A stretch of DNA of 64,000 bases from Azospirillum thermophilum. GTDB taxonomy: Bacteria > Pseudomonadota > Alphaproteobacteria > Azospirillales > Azospirillaceae. Both the position numbers and the translations under genes were made by a program. Below the pieces are notes generated by a model. It was given only the letters and a program-made list of their open reading frames with translations, was not told the origin of the DNA and ran no database searches. The stretch lies in the NCBI RefSeq assembly GCF_003130795.1, contig NZ_CP029352.1, positions 423,001 to 487,000 on the forward strand, read 5' to 3'. Of the stretch, positions 8,141-19,111 are shown in pieces. Within the stretch, counting starts at the first letter, position 1; each line of letters begins with the position of its first letter.

Positions 8141-8634
8141 TGTCCGCAACAATCCGTCCCCGGTCGATCATGCTCCAGGCCGACGACACGACCCAGTCCT
8201 CCTCCGCCGCGGCGCGGCGCGGATGGATTCCGATTCCCTCGCGCAGCCGGACGCCCGGCCGGTCGCGGCCGCTGCGGCTGCTGGTCGTGGAGGATGAAGC
8301 GATCTCGGCGGAGGCGATCCGCCTCGCGGTCTGCGACCTCGGCCATGTGGTGTGCGGCACCGCCGCCACGGAGGAGGAGGCCGTCGCCATCGCCTCGCGC
8401 GACCGGCCGGACCTCGCCCTGATGGACGTCCGGCTGGCCGGCGGCGACGGGATCGAGGCGGCGCGCCGGCTGAACCTGCGCTACGGCATCCGTTCGATCT
8501 TCCTGTCCGGCTATGCCGACCACGGGATCATGGCGCGCATCACCGAGACCTATCCGCTGGGCATCGTCCACAAGCCCTTCTCGCCGAGCCAGCTCAAGAC
8601 CGCGCTGGACCTCGCCGCCCGCCGGCTGCGCTGA
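8140..8634 (+). CDS. Single-domain response regulator (receiver protein)
   Basis: A 164-residue protein with a 44-residue basic, Ser/Arg-rich N-terminal extension followed by one CheY-like receiver domain. The acidic pair is Glu51-Asp52, the phospho-acceptor is Asp96 in LMDVRLAGGDG, the switch Ser is in FLSGYAD and the conserved Lys is in HKPF. There is no output domain, so it probably relays phosphate or binds a partner. No kinase gene is adjacent. I chose ATG 8140. A TTG at 8119 in the same frame, within the inverted repeat, and an ATG at 8170 are alternatives. A terminator follows. Confidence 0.85.
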   Translation: MSATIRPRSIMLQADDTTQSSSAAARRGWIPIPSRSRTPGRSRPLRLLVVEDEAISAEAIRLAVCDLGHVVCGTAATEEEAVAIASRDRPDLALMDVRLAGGDGIEAARRLNLRYGIRSIFLSGYADHGIMARITETYPLGIVHKPFSPSQLKTALDLAARRLR

Positions 8635-8672
8635 GGCGGGCGAAGCCCGGGAAACCGGGTCCGGAAACAGCG

Positions 8673-8703
8673 AAGGGCGGCATCCCGGGGGGACGCCGCC
8701 CTT
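8673..8703. terminator. Rho-independent terminator between convergent genes
   Basis: AAGGGCGGC pairs with GCCGCCCTT over a 13-nt loop. It lies 38 bp past the response regulator stop and 33 bp from the stop of the convergent secretion adaptor. It has only a short T-run on each side. Confidence 0.6.
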
Positions 8704-8736
8704 CATCGTTCGGACCGCCGGCCTGCGGCTGCCCGG

Positions 8737-10134
8737 TTACTCCTGCGTGAAGGAGTTGGTGTAGGAGTGCGACAGCGGCTGGATCAGATAGTCCAGCGGC
8801 GTGCGGGCCGACAGCAGGATGCGCGCTTCCACCGGCATGCCGGGCTTGATCTTCAGGTTGTGGACCTTGTGCGGGTCGCTGTCGTTCAGCCGGATGCGGG
8901 CGAGGTAATGGTCCTGGCGGGTGACCGGGTCGGTGATGCGGTCGGCCGAGACATAGGTGACGACGCCGTCCAGCGAGCCGACGACGCGGCTGTCGTAGGC
9001 GGTGAGCTGCACCTTCACCGGCAGGTCGACGGTCAGCGACTTGATGTCCTTGGGCTGGACCTTCACTTCGGCCAGCAGGGCGCGCTCGTCGGGGACGATG
9101 TCGACGATCGGCTCGTTGGCGGTGATGGTGCCGCCGACCACCGGATGGCCGTAGACCACGACCGAGCCGTCGTCCGGCGCCTTGATGGTGCGGTTGTCCA
9201 GCCGGTTGCGGGCGTCGCGGATCTGCTCGGTCAGCTTCTGGGCGTCGCCGCGGGCCTTTTCCAGCTCCAGGATGACCTTCTCGCGGAAGTCGCTGCGGCG
9301 GCGGACCAGATCGGCCTTGGCGTCGACCATCATCTGGCGCGACTGGGCGATCTCGCCCTCCAGCTCGTGGCTGCGGGCCTGGTAGGAGGAGTTCTCCTTC
9401 TGCACCTCGACCAGCTTGGTGCGGGTGGAGTTGCCGCGCTCCAGCAGGCCCTGGGTGATGCGCTGGTCCTCCTCGGTGAGCTGGATCTGGCGGGCGATGA
9501 ACTGGCGCTGCTTCTCCAGGCTGCGGATCTCCTCGGCGAGCGAGTCGACGCGCTCCTGCATCAGCTTCTCCTCGGCGTCGAGCTGGGCGCGGCGCACGGC
9601 GAAGAGCTTTTCCTGGTTGCGCATGGAGTTCTGCACGGCGCGGCTGCCGTCGCGGCGGTCCAGCAGCTCCTGCGGCCATTCGATCTGCGGGTCGTCCAGC
9701 AGCTCGGCGGTCAGGCGGGCTTCCAGCGCCAGCGTCTCCAGCCAGGAGGAGGTCAGCACCTCCAGCCGGGTGGCCGCCTCGGTGCCGTCCAGCCGCATCA
9801 GGGTCTGGCCGGCCTTCACCCGCTGGCCCTCATGCACCAGGATCTCGCTGATGACACCGCCCTCGGTGTTCTTCACGACCTTGCGGCCGGTCTCCGGGGC
9901 CAGCGCGCCGGACGCGGTCACCGCGCTGTGCAGCGGGGCGAGCGCCGCCCAGCCCGCCATCCCGCCCAGCCCGACGGCCAGGACCAGGAAGCCGCTGGTC
10001 AGCAGGCCGCTGACGCTGGTGGTCGGCAGCATGGCGCCGACCGCGCTCAGCGAGGTCATCGGCAGCGACTTGTGGTGCTTCGGCTTGGCCGGCGCAGTGG
10101 CGAGCGAGTCGATGGTGGCGTCGATGGACGTCAT
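8737..10134 (-). CDS. Type I secretion periplasmic adaptor (HlyD/PrtE family)
   Basis: A 465-residue membrane-fusion protein linking an inner-membrane ABC exporter to an outer-membrane TolC-type channel. A cytoplasmic N-terminus is followed by one membrane segment (about residues 37-60), a lipoyl half-motif (VSEILVHEGQRVKAGQTL type), a long coiled coil (about 135-285), the second lipoyl half and a beta-barrel domain ending near the terminal FTQE. The start ATG has AAGGA just upstream; reading further up runs into the exporter gene. It lies 65 bp downstream of the exporter gene in the same direction, so the two form an operon. No outer-membrane partner or secreted substrate gene is in the window. 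Confidence 0.92.
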   Translation of the reverse strand: MTSIDATIDSLATAPAKPKHHKSLPMTSLSAVGAMLPTTSVSGLLTSGFLVLAVGLGGMAGWAALAPLHSAVTASGALAPETGRKVVKNTEGGVISEILVHEGQRVKAGQTLMRLDGTEAATRLEVLTSSWLETLALEARLTAELLDDPQIEWPQELLDRRDGSRAVQNSMRNQEKLFAVRRAQLDAEEKLMQERVDSLAEEIRSLEKQRQFIARQIQLTEEDQRITQGLLERGNSTRTKLVEVQKENSSYQARSHELEGEIAQSRQMMVDAKADLVRRRSDFREKVILELEKARGDAQKLTEQIRDARNRLDNRTIKAPDDGSVVVYGHPVVGGTITANEPIVDIVPDERALLAEVKVQPKDIKSLTVDLPVKVQLTAYDSRVVGSLDGVVTYVSADRITDPVTRQDHYLARIRLNDSDPHKVHNLKIKPGMPVEARILLSARTPLDYLIQPLSHSYTNSFTQE

Positions 10135-10146
10135 GGCAGGATCCTT

Positions 10147-10173
10147 GATGTCGGCGATGTCGGCGATGTCGGC
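10147..10173. repeat. Three tandem copies of a 9-bp unit
   Basis: GATGTCGGC occurs three times in a row in the gap between the exporter stop codon and the adaptor start codon. Perfect short tandem repeats can change copy number by slippage and so alter spacing in the operon. Confidence 0.7.
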
Positions 10174-10199
10174 GGACGTGGCGGGAGAGAGGACCGGCT

Positions 10200-11953
10200 T
10201 CAGCCGGCCGCCCCCGCCGCCGGGGCCACGACGGGCGCCGGGCCGATGCCGCGCAGGCGCGACCAGTTGGGGGAGGCCTGCTGCGCCTGCTGCTCGGGGC
10301 GCTGCAGTTCGACCGCCATGCCGTTCTTCAGCACGAAGGTCCGGTCGGCCATGTCGACGAAGGCCGGGGTGTGGGTCAGGACGATGGTGGTGGCCCCGCG
10401 CTCCTTGGCGGCGGCGACGAAGTCGCGCACGGCCTTCAGCCCCATCTCGTCCAGGCCGGAGGCCGGCTCGTCCAGGATCAGCAGCGGCGGCTTGCCGAAG
10501 GCGGCGCGGGCGAGGCCGATCAGGCGGGCCGACGCCCCGGTCATCGGGAACAGCGGGTCGGCGACCTCGGTCTCGTAGCCGCCGGGCAGGCTCTCGATCC
10601 ACTCGTGGATGCCGACGCTGCGGGCGGCCTCCTCGACCTGCTCGCGGGTGGCCTCGCCGAAGCGGGCGATGTTCTCGGCGACGGTGCCGGGCAGCAGGTC
10701 GACGGTCTGCGGCAGGTAGCCGATGCCGCAATCGGGCGAATTCGGGCTCAGCGAGGCGACGGCCAGACCGCCCAGCCGGACCGTGCCGGCGGAGGGCAGC
10801 GCCACGCCGGCCAGCACGCGGGCCAGGACCGACTTGCCGGAGCGGTTGGGGCCGGCGATGCAGATGGTCTGGCCGGGATCGATCGCCAGCGAGACGCTGC
10901 GCAGGATCGGCTTCTGGTCGCGGGGGAGATGAACAGCAGGTTCTCGACGGTCAGGCGCTCGGCCTCCACCGGGATGGCGGGGCGGGCGGGCTCGCGCGAC
11001 AGGCGCTTCAGCAGCGGCACCAGACGGCGGGCGGCCTGGGCGGAGCGGACGATGGCGCCCCAGGCGCCGGCGGTCTGCTCGATCGGGGCGAGGCCGCGGC
11101 CCAGCAGCATCGAGGTGGCGATCATGCCGCCGAAGGACAGGTGCTGTTCGATGACGAGCCAGGCGCCGACGCCGGTCACCGCGACCTGCAGGACCATGCG
11201 GACCCACTTGGTCACCGCGGCGATGGCGGCCGAGCGCTCCTGGGCGCGGCCCTGGATGGCGCTGGAGGTCAGCAGGTCGCGGGTGGCGTTGTCGAGCGCC
11301 GTGCCGCCCATGCGCAGGCCGCGGACGGTGCCGCAGTTGGCCAGCAGCGCGTCGAACAGGCGCTGGCCGCGCGAGGCCGGCAGCTTGCCCTCCTCCGCGA
11401 AGTCACGCACCGCGACGTGGGCGATGAAGCCCATGATCGTCATGATGACGATCGACACGACCAGCAGGAAGGCCAGCATCGGGTGGATGACGTAGATGCC
11501 GAGGATGTAGAGCGGCGTCCAGGGCAGGTCCATCAGGGCGGGCAGCGTCGGACGGCCGAAGGCGCCCTTCACCTCCATCAGGTCGGACAGCGCCGACATG
11601 TCGGCCCGTCCGCGGCCGGCGCTGTCCAGCGCATCGGCCGTCAGGCGGCGGCGCCACGCCACCTCCAGCGCATTTCCGGCGCGGGCCAGGACGCGCGAGC
11701 GGACGATCTCGAGAGCCGCGCTGAGCGACAGCGCCATCACGACGATCAGCGTCAGCATCACCAGCGTGTCATAGTTCCCCGACGGAATGGCGCGGGTGAA
11801 CACCTGCAGCGAATAGAGCGGCATCGCCAGCATGAGCAGATTGATGGCGGCGCTGAAGATAAAGGTACCAACGAGTATCCTTGAGAAATACGAACCGCTG
11901 AAGGTCGTCTTACCGTCCTGATGGTCCGACGTTCCCTTGAATAGACGAGGCAT
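10200..11953 (-). CDS. Type I secretion ABC exporter (PrtD-like), interrupted by a frameshift
   Basis: The inner-membrane ATPase/permease of a type I secretion system, about 584 residues when repaired. The first part (11953 to about 10925) holds the membrane domain (hydrophobic segments about residues 25-75, 135-185 and 250-290). The frame is lost after VENLLFIS. It resumes one base shifted with RDQKPILRSVSL, Walker A GPNRSGKS, Q-loop GYLPQT, Walker B LLILDEPASGLD and H-loop VLTHTP. The break is in a CCCCC run (plus-strand 10922-10926), where one more base restores a typical PrtD sequence. The ABC signature is atypical (MTGASARLIGLARA in place of LSGGQ). The start ATG has GGAGG 8 nt upstream. 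The break is probably a base-call error but could be a true pseudogene. Confidence 0.85.
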
Positions 11954-12310
11954 CAACAGGCCCTCCAATTGTCACCGTTTGGCGCAGTGCCCACTGGATG
12001 CAGGCGAGGGCAGGTAAGCGTTATTTTGGTAAACGTGACATTAAGAACACGCGACGTCACAGGATTGCCACCGAAGCCTACCCCTTTTTCGCACAGATAG
12101 TCTTTGTCGGAGTTGGTCTGTTCTGTCGGAAGAGGGTGGAAAAGTGCAGTGATTGCCTGGGCTTCGATGGATTTCTTCGGCGGTTTGGCGGTTTAGTGAC
12201 GTGAGGCGCTGCCGGTGCCCATGCGGCGCTCCGCCGCGCTGGTCCGGCCGGCCCGTCAGGCTATTGATTCGTCCGGTCCCGGACCGGAAACCAGACGGAA
12301 GGAGGCGACG

Positions 12311-12838
12311 ATGAAAGGACGCAGGGTTCCCTCGGTGCTGTTCAGGACGCGGGTGCGCGACGAGAGCGTCGGCGGCCCGAACCCGTTCCGCTGGCAGGAC
12401 GTGCGCAGCGACGAGCTGTTCGCCGGCAAGCGCGTGGTGGTGTTCTCGCTGCCCGGCGCCTTCACGCCGACCTGCTCCAACGAGCAGTGCCCGGCCTTCG
12501 AGCGCTGCTATGACGAGTTCCGCGGCCTGGGCGTCGACGAGGTCTACTGCATCAGCGTCAACGACGCCTTCGTCATGTTCCAGTGGGGCAAGAGCCTGGG
12601 GCTGCAGAAGGTGAAGCTGATCCCCGACGGCTCCGGCCATTTCACCCGGCGCATGGGAATGCTGGTCAACAAGGACCATCTCGGCTTCGGCTACCGGAGC
12701 TGGCGTTATGCCATGGTGGTGAAGGACGGCGTGGTCGAGGCCTGGTTCGAGGAGCCCGGCATCAACGACGAGGGTGCCAACGGCGACCCCTACGGCGAAT
12801 CCTCGCCCGAAACCGTGCTGGCCTACCTGCGGGGGTGA
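12311..12838 (+). CDS. Peroxiredoxin, Prx5/AhpE-like (glutaredoxin-type peroxiredoxin)
   Basis: A 175-residue thiol peroxidase that reduces hydrogen peroxide and alkyl hydroperoxides. The peroxidatic Cys55 is in PGAFTPTCSNEQC; a second Cys60 is the candidate partner, though many Prx5 enzymes rely on glutathione/glutaredoxin. The Prx5 segments VNDAFVMFQWGK and ARRMG-like RRMGMLV are present. ATG 12311 was chosen because GGAAGGAGG precedes it; the frame is open further upstream, but without a ribosome site. The gene is monocistronic, followed by a GC-rich hairpin. Confidence 0.92.
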   Translation: MKGRRVPSVLFRTRVRDESVGGPNPFRWQDVRSDELFAGKRVVVFSLPGAFTPTCSNEQCPAFERCYDEFRGLGVDEVYCISVNDAFVMFQWGKSLGLQKVKLIPDGSGHFTRRMGMLVNKDHLGFGYRSWRYAMVVKDGVVEAWFEEPGINDEGANGDPYGESSPETVLAYLRG

Positions 12839-12845
12839 GGGGGCG

Positions 12846-12871
12846 GGGCGGGGGCCGACACTCCCCCGCCC
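12846..12871. terminator. GC-rich terminator-like hairpin
   Basis: GGGCGGGGG pairs with CCCCCGCCC over an 8-nt loop, 8 bp after the peroxiredoxin stop codon. The stem is very stable but has no T-tract, so the terminator call is tentative. Confidence 0.4.
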
Positions 12872-12984
12872 ACGCGCCGCCGAACGGTAGAATAATGACG
12901 CGGCCTCTGTCCTAAAAATTGACGTTCCCGATTGCCTGGCTACGCTGGATCGCAGCAGTGGGGCATAAACGGGGCGGAACGACC

Positions 12985-14064
12985 ATGAGCGGTGGCAAGC
13001 GCAGGCATTTCGGGCGGCTGCTGGGTGCCGGCCTTCTCGCCCTCGCGACGCTATGGAACGCGGCCGGCGCAGCGGCCGGGGAGCGGGCGCCCGCCCTGCC
13101 GCGGCTGACCATCGACCCGGCGCAGACGACCGTGTCGGGCATCTCGTCCGGCGCCTATATGGCCGGGCAGTTCCAGATCGCCTATTCCAGCCTCGTCCGC
13201 GGGGCCGGGCTGGTCGCCGGCGGCCCCTATTCCTGTGCGACGGCCACCGAGGCCTTCGGCATTCCGCCCTGGGTGGTGGCGCTGGAGCGCTGCATGGACG
13301 TCAAGCCGGCGGCGCCGGACCTCGGGCTGCTGGTCAGGACGGCCCGCGAGGCCGAGCGGTCGGGCGACGTCGACCCACTGTCGAACCTCGCCGGCGCGCG
13401 CATCTACCTGTTCAGTGGCGCCCGGGACAAGACGGTGAAGCGGCCGGTGGTCGACCGTGCCGCCGACCTCTACAAGGCGCTGGGCGTGCCGCCCCCGGCC
13501 ATCGCCTATGTGAAGCATCCCAGGGCCGCCCACGCCTTCATCACCGACGGCTATGGTGCGGCCTGCGGCTTCAGCCCGCCGCCGGGGGAGGCGGGAGAGT
13601 TCATGAACGACTGCGGCTACGATCAGGCGGGCGCCATCCTGAAGCATCTGCTGCCCGGCCTGCGGACGCCCAACGCGCGGGAGGCGTCGCGCCCGGTGCA
13701 GAGGTTCGACCAGACCCCCTTCATCGGCGACCCCAGCCGCAGCGGCATGGCGGCGAGCGGCTATGTCTACATTCCGGAGTCCTGTGCGGCGGGCCGGCCC
13801 TGCCGGCTGCACATCGCCTTCCACGGCTGCCGGATGGCCGGGAGCCTGATCGGCGACCGCTTCGCCGTCCATGCCGGCTTCAACCGCTGGGCCGACGTCA
13901 ACGATCTGGTCGTGCTCTATCCGCAGATCGACGCGGCGGCCAAGCCGCTGGACAACCCGCGCGGCTGCTGGGACTGGTTCGCCTATACCGGGCCGGACTT
14001 CGCGCAGAAGGGCGGATTCCAGATGAAGGCGGTGCGCCGGATGATCGCCGCGATCGCCGGCTGA
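12985..14064 (+). CDS. Secreted polyhydroxybutyrate-depolymerase-like esterase
   Basis: A 359-residue alpha/beta hydrolase similar to extracellular PHB depolymerases and related feruloyl-esterase-like proteins. A Sec signal peptide spans about residues 1-32. The nucleophile is Ser54 in SGISSGAY; HPRAAHAFI and a later FHGCRM (typical of PHB depolymerases) follow, and paired Cys residues are present as in secreted enzymes. ATG 12985 starts the signal peptide and has GGGGCGGA upstream; an in-frame ATG at 12919 would bury it. The gene stands alone and ends at a strong terminator. The polymer specificity cannot be read from the sequence. Confidence 0.85.
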   Translation: MSGGKRRHFGRLLGAGLLALATLWNAAGAAAGERAPALPRLTIDPAQTTVSGISSGAYMAGQFQIAYSSLVRGAGLVAGGPYSCATATEAFGIPPWVVALERCMDVKPAAPDLGLLVRTAREAERSGDVDPLSNLAGARIYLFSGARDKTVKRPVVDRAADLYKALGVPPPAIAYVKHPRAAHAFITDGYGAACGFSPPPGEAGEFMNDCGYDQAGAILKHLLPGLRTPNAREASRPVQRFDQTPFIGDPSRSGMAASGYVYIPESCAAGRPCRLHIAFHGCRMAGSLIGDRFAVHAGFNRWADVNDLVVLYPQIDAAAKPLDNPRGCWDWFAYTGPDFAQKGGFQMKAVRRMIAAIAG

Positions 14065-14095
14065 CCGGCGACCTCGGGACGGACGGGCCGGCAAA

Positions 14096-14137
14096 GGAAA
14101 AGCCCCTTCCCGGACGGGCCTGGAAGGGGCTTTCTCT
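14096..14137. terminator. Bidirectional rho-independent terminator
   Basis: AAAGCCCCTTCC pairs with GGAAGGGGCTTT over a short loop, with A- and T-rich flanks. It lies between the convergent esterase and enolase genes. Confidence 0.85.
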
Positions 14138-14159
14138 CATCGGGACGATCCCCGGGGGA

Positions 14160-15587
<1,428 letters not shown>

Positions 15588-16361
15588 TCAGAGGAAGCCT
15601 TCTACGAGCTTCGCGACCTCTTCCGGCCGTTCGGCATGGACCCAGTGGCCGGCGCCGTCGATCATACGGATGTCGGCCGCCGGGAAACGGTGACGGATCG
15701 CCGCATAATGTTTGGATACTATATAGTCGGATGCGCCACCGCCGATGAACAGGGCGGGGCCGGAATAGGACCGGTCGCCGAGGTCGGGGAAGCCGATCAG
15801 CGCATCCATCGACCGTTCGATGGCGTCGAGGTTGATCCGCCAGTGGAACTTTCCGTGCTCCAGCACGAGGTTCTGCAGCAGGAAGGAGCGCAGCGGCGCC
15901 TCCGGCACGGCGTCGGCGAGCTGGGCCTCCACCTCCGACCGGCGGGTGCAGCCGGCGAGGTCGGCCTTCTTCATCGCCGCGACATAGGGGGCGTGGGTAT
16001 GGGTGTAGGGGACGGGGGCGATGTCCACCACCACCAGCCGCTCCACGCGGTCGGGATGGTTCAGCGCCAGCGTCATCGCGGTCTTTCCGCCCATGGAATG
16101 ACCGACGACCGCCGCCCGCGCGAAGCCCCGGTCGTCGAGGAAGCGCAGCACGTCCTCCGCCATCTCCGGATAGGTCATTTCGGCGGCCCAGGGGGCGCCG
16201 CCGTGGTTGCGCAGGTCGAGCGCATAGACCCGGCGCGTCTCGGCGAAGCGGCGGGCCAGCGTCTGCCAGTTGCGGGCCGAGCCGAACAGGCCGTGCAGGA
16301 CCAGCAGCGGCGTGCCGCCGTTGGTCTCGCCGGCTTCCAGGTAGGTCAGGGGCAGGGGCAT
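15588..16361 (-). CDS. Alpha/beta-fold hydrolase (YbfF-like esterase)
   Basis: A 257-residue cytoplasmic hydrolase. The oxyanion motif is in LLVLHGLFGSARNW, the nucleophile elbow is GHSMGG, and the catalytic His is in GAGHWVHAERPEE. The LDLRNHG segment and overall length are typical of YbfF-like acyl-CoA/ester hydrolases found across proteobacteria. It lies upstream of eno on the same strand, 150 bp away, and is divergent from murJ. Its substrate is unknown. Confidence 0.88.
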   Translation of the reverse strand: MPLPLTYLEAGETNGGTPLLVLHGLFGSARNWQTLARRFAETRRVYALDLRNHGGAPWAAEMTYPEMAEDVLRFLDDRGFARAAVVGHSMGGKTAMTLALNHPDRVERLVVVDIAPVPYTHTHAPYVAAMKKADLAGCTRRSEVEAQLADAVPEAPLRSFLLQNLVLEHGKFHWRINLDAIERSMDALIGFPDLGDRSYSGPALFIGGGASDYIVSKHYAAIRHRFPAADIRMIDGAGHWVHAERPEEVAKLVEGFL

Positions 16362-16474
16362 GGGAATCCCGATGCAGGCTGGACGAAGAGGGGCGGTGAT
16401 CCTATGACGAACGCCGCCGGCCCGCCAATCCCGTCATCCGTCAGGGGCCGCCTTTACCCAGGGGTGCCTTCATC

Positions 16475-18018
16475 GTGCTTCGCAACATCCTGTCCGTCGG
16501 CGGCCTGACCCTGGTCAGCCGGGTGCTGGGTTTCCTGCGCGACGTACTGACCGCGGCCCTGCTGGGGGCGGGGCCGGTCGCCGACGCCTTCTTCGTCGCC
16601 TTCCGCCTGCCCAACCATTTCCGGGCGCTGTTCGCCGAAGGGGCCTTCAACTCCGCCTTCGTCCCGCTGTTCTCGGCCAAGCTGGTGCAGGACGGGCAGG
16701 AGGCCGCCCGCCGCTTCGCCGAGGAGGTGAAGGCCCTGCTGCTGGTCTTCCAGCTCGTCTTCCTGGCGGTGATCCTGGCGATCATGCCGCAATTCATGAC
16801 GGTCTTCGCCCCGGGCTTCTCCGACGAGCCGGAGAAGTTCCGGCTGGCGGTGCTGTTCACCAGCATCACCTTTCCCTACCTGCTGTTCATCTCGCTGGTG
16901 TCGCTCTATGGCGGGTGCTGAACAGCCTGGGCCGCTTCGGCGCGGCCGCGGCGGCGCCGATCCTGCTGAACCTGTGCCTGATCGCGGCGCTGGTCGTCGC
17001 GACCCCGCTGATGCCGAGCGCCGGGCACGCCCTGTCCTGGGGCGTCTTCGCCGCCGGCGTGGCGCAGTACCTCTATCTATGGTGGGATCTGCGCAAGGCC
17101 GGAATGGGGCTGCGCCTCGTCCGGCCGCGCTGGACGCCGGGGGTGAAGCGCTTCCTGGCCGTGCTGGGGCCGGCGATGCTCGGCTCCGGCCTCACGCAGA
17201 TCAACCTGTTCGTGGACACGCTCGTCGCCTCGATGCTGCCGACCGGCGCGGTCTCCTACCTCTACTACGCGGACCGGCTGAACCAGCTTCCGCTGGGCGT
17301 CATCGGGATCGCCGTGGGAACCGTTCTGCTTCCGGAAATGGCCAAGCGGATCAAGAGTGGTGACGAAGCCGGAGCGGTCGAGAGCCAGAACCGGGCGGTG
17401 GAGCTGTCGCTGGTGCTGACCCTGCCCGCCGCCATGGCCTTCCTGGTCGCCGGCCTGCCGATCGTTTCGGTGCTGTTCCAACACGGTGCCTTCGGGCCGG
17501 GCGACGCGCGGGCCTCCGCCGCGACGCTGCAGGCCTATGCGCTGGGCCTGCCGGCCTTCGTGGTGCTGCGCAGCCTGGTCAACGGCTTCTATGCCCGGCA
17601 GGACACGGCGACGCCGGTGCGGGTGGCGCTGGCCGCCACGGTGGTCAACGTCGCGCTGAAGCTGGCGCTGATGGGGCCGCTGGCGCAGGTCGGGCTGGCG
17701 GTCGCCACCTCGGTCGCCGCCTGGGTCAATGCCGGGCTGCTCGCCCTGCTGCTGCACCGCCGCGGCCTGTTCCGCGCCGACGCCCGGCTGGGCCGCAACC
17801 TGCCGCGCATGGCGGTGGCGGCGGCCCTGATGGGCGGGGCGCTGTGGCTGGCGCAGGAGGTCCTGTCGCCCTGGCTGACCGCCAGCGCCCTGGTCGAGCG
17901 GCTGGCGGCGCTGGTCCTGCTCGGCATCGCCGGGCTGGCGGTCTATGGCGGCGCGGCGCTGGCGCTGGGGCTGCTGCGCCGCTCCGACCTCAACCGGCTG
18001 CGCCGCCGCCGGTCCTGA
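16475..18018 (+). CDS. murJ: Lipid II flippase MurJ (MviN), interrupted by a frameshift
   Basis: Flips the peptidoglycan precursor lipid II across the inner membrane; normally essential. A GTG start (16475) after AGGGG gives the classic N-terminus LRNILSVGGLTLVSRVLGF. The first frame (to 16921) ends in LVSLYGGC and stop. The second frame resumes exactly where the family continues, VLNSLGRFGAAAAAPILLN, and runs to 18018. One extra G in the GGG run at 16913-16915 would give SLYGGVLNSLGRF and an intact 514-residue, roughly 14-helix protein. Because the gene is essential, I take this as a sequence error. The 3' end overlaps the convergent rhodanese gene by 29 bp. Confidence 0.9.
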
Positions 18019-18882
18019 CGCCGCCCTTCGCTCCGGGCTCGACCCCGGTCTGCACCGGATGGGCGGGATCGGCCGTCCATTCCGACATCGACCCGTCATA
18101 GAGCCTGACCCCCGGCAGCCCCGCCAGCTCGCTCAGCGCGAACCAGGAGACCGAGGCCTGGTGGCCGGTGTTGCAGAAGGTGATCGGCCCGCCGTCCGCC
18201 GGGATGCCGGCCTGCGCGGCCAGCGCGCGGATGGCGTCGGGGTCCTGGAAGCGATGGTCGGCCGCGGAATAGAAGGCGGTCAGCTCCAGATGGGCCGCCC
18301 CCGGGATGGTGCCGGGAACGCGGGCCTGCGGGCTCTTGACGGCGCCGGTGAACTGCTCCGGCGCGCGGGTGTCGTGCAGCGGGACATCGCCCGCCTTCAC
18401 CGCCTGCTCCACCTCCGCAACGGTCGCGCGCAGGTCGGTGCGCGCCGGGCGGTGAAGGCGCGCGCCGGCCGGCCGGCCGGGGTGGGGGAGACGGGGTTGG
18501 CCGGATCGGCCGTCCAGGCGGCGAAGCCGCCGTCCAGCACCGACACCGCGTCATGGCCGAGCATCCGGAAGGTCCAGTAGACGCGGGTGGCGTTGCCGAC
18601 GTCGCCCGCCGACTCTCCCGACGACACCAGCACGACATGGTCGTCGTTGCCGATGCCGATGCCGCCGATCAGCCGTTCCAGCTCGGCCGGCGGCGGCAGC
18701 ATGCCGGGCGCCGCCCCCACCGTGGTGCGCCAGCCGGCCGTTGCGTAGTCGGAATGGATCGAACCCGCAACGAAGCCATCCTTCGGCGGGGTGCGGACGT
18801 CGAGCACCACGATGTTCGGCTGACCGAGCCGGGCCTTGAGCCAGGCGGCGTCGACGAGCGGTTGGGTGTTCCGGTTGTTCAT
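17990..18882 (-). CDS. sseA: Thiosulfate/3-mercaptopyruvate sulfurtransferase (tandem rhodanese), interrupted by a frameshift
   Basis: A two-domain rhodanese that moves sulfur from thiosulfate or mercaptopyruvate to a thiophilic acceptor. The N-terminal, non-catalytic domain (VDAAWLKARLGQPNIVVLDVR to AVSVLDGGFAAW) is in one frame. The C-terminal domain (VEQAVKAGDVPLHDTR, active-site loop CNTGHQAS) is one base shifted. The break lies in the C/G-rich stretch at about 18437-18450, where one restored base joins FTAR to TDLRATVAEVEQAV and gives about 297 residues. It is divergent from the FliN-like gene. The split between thiosulfate and mercaptopyruvate specificity is not certain. Confidence 0.8.
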
Positions 18883-19111
18883 CGGTCTTGGTTCCCCGAT
18901 CTGCCGCGGCCTTCCGCCGGCCGCCCTCCGCCGGGGAAGCGGTTCCCCGGGCGTCGAAGTGTGGGGGAAGCCAATAGTTGTCGCAAGGGGAGCCTGCCGT
19001 CCCCGTTGCCCTGTTCGCCTCTTGGGTATATGTGGTTAACACTGGAGAGTGCGGCCGGGCGGGTGCCGATGCCCGCGGCGGTCCGGCGCCGCGCATCGAG
19101 GGACCGAGGCC

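Noticed and set aside
11998-12204. A 68-codon plus-strand frame upstream of the peroxiredoxin gene
   Set aside because: It lies in the AT-richer promoter region between divergent genes, has no ribosome site and resembles no protein.
19006-19032. TTGCCC and TATATG as a sigma-70 promoter for the FliN-like gene
   Set aside because: The spacing is only 15 bp and the match is weak, so I did not list it as a promoter.
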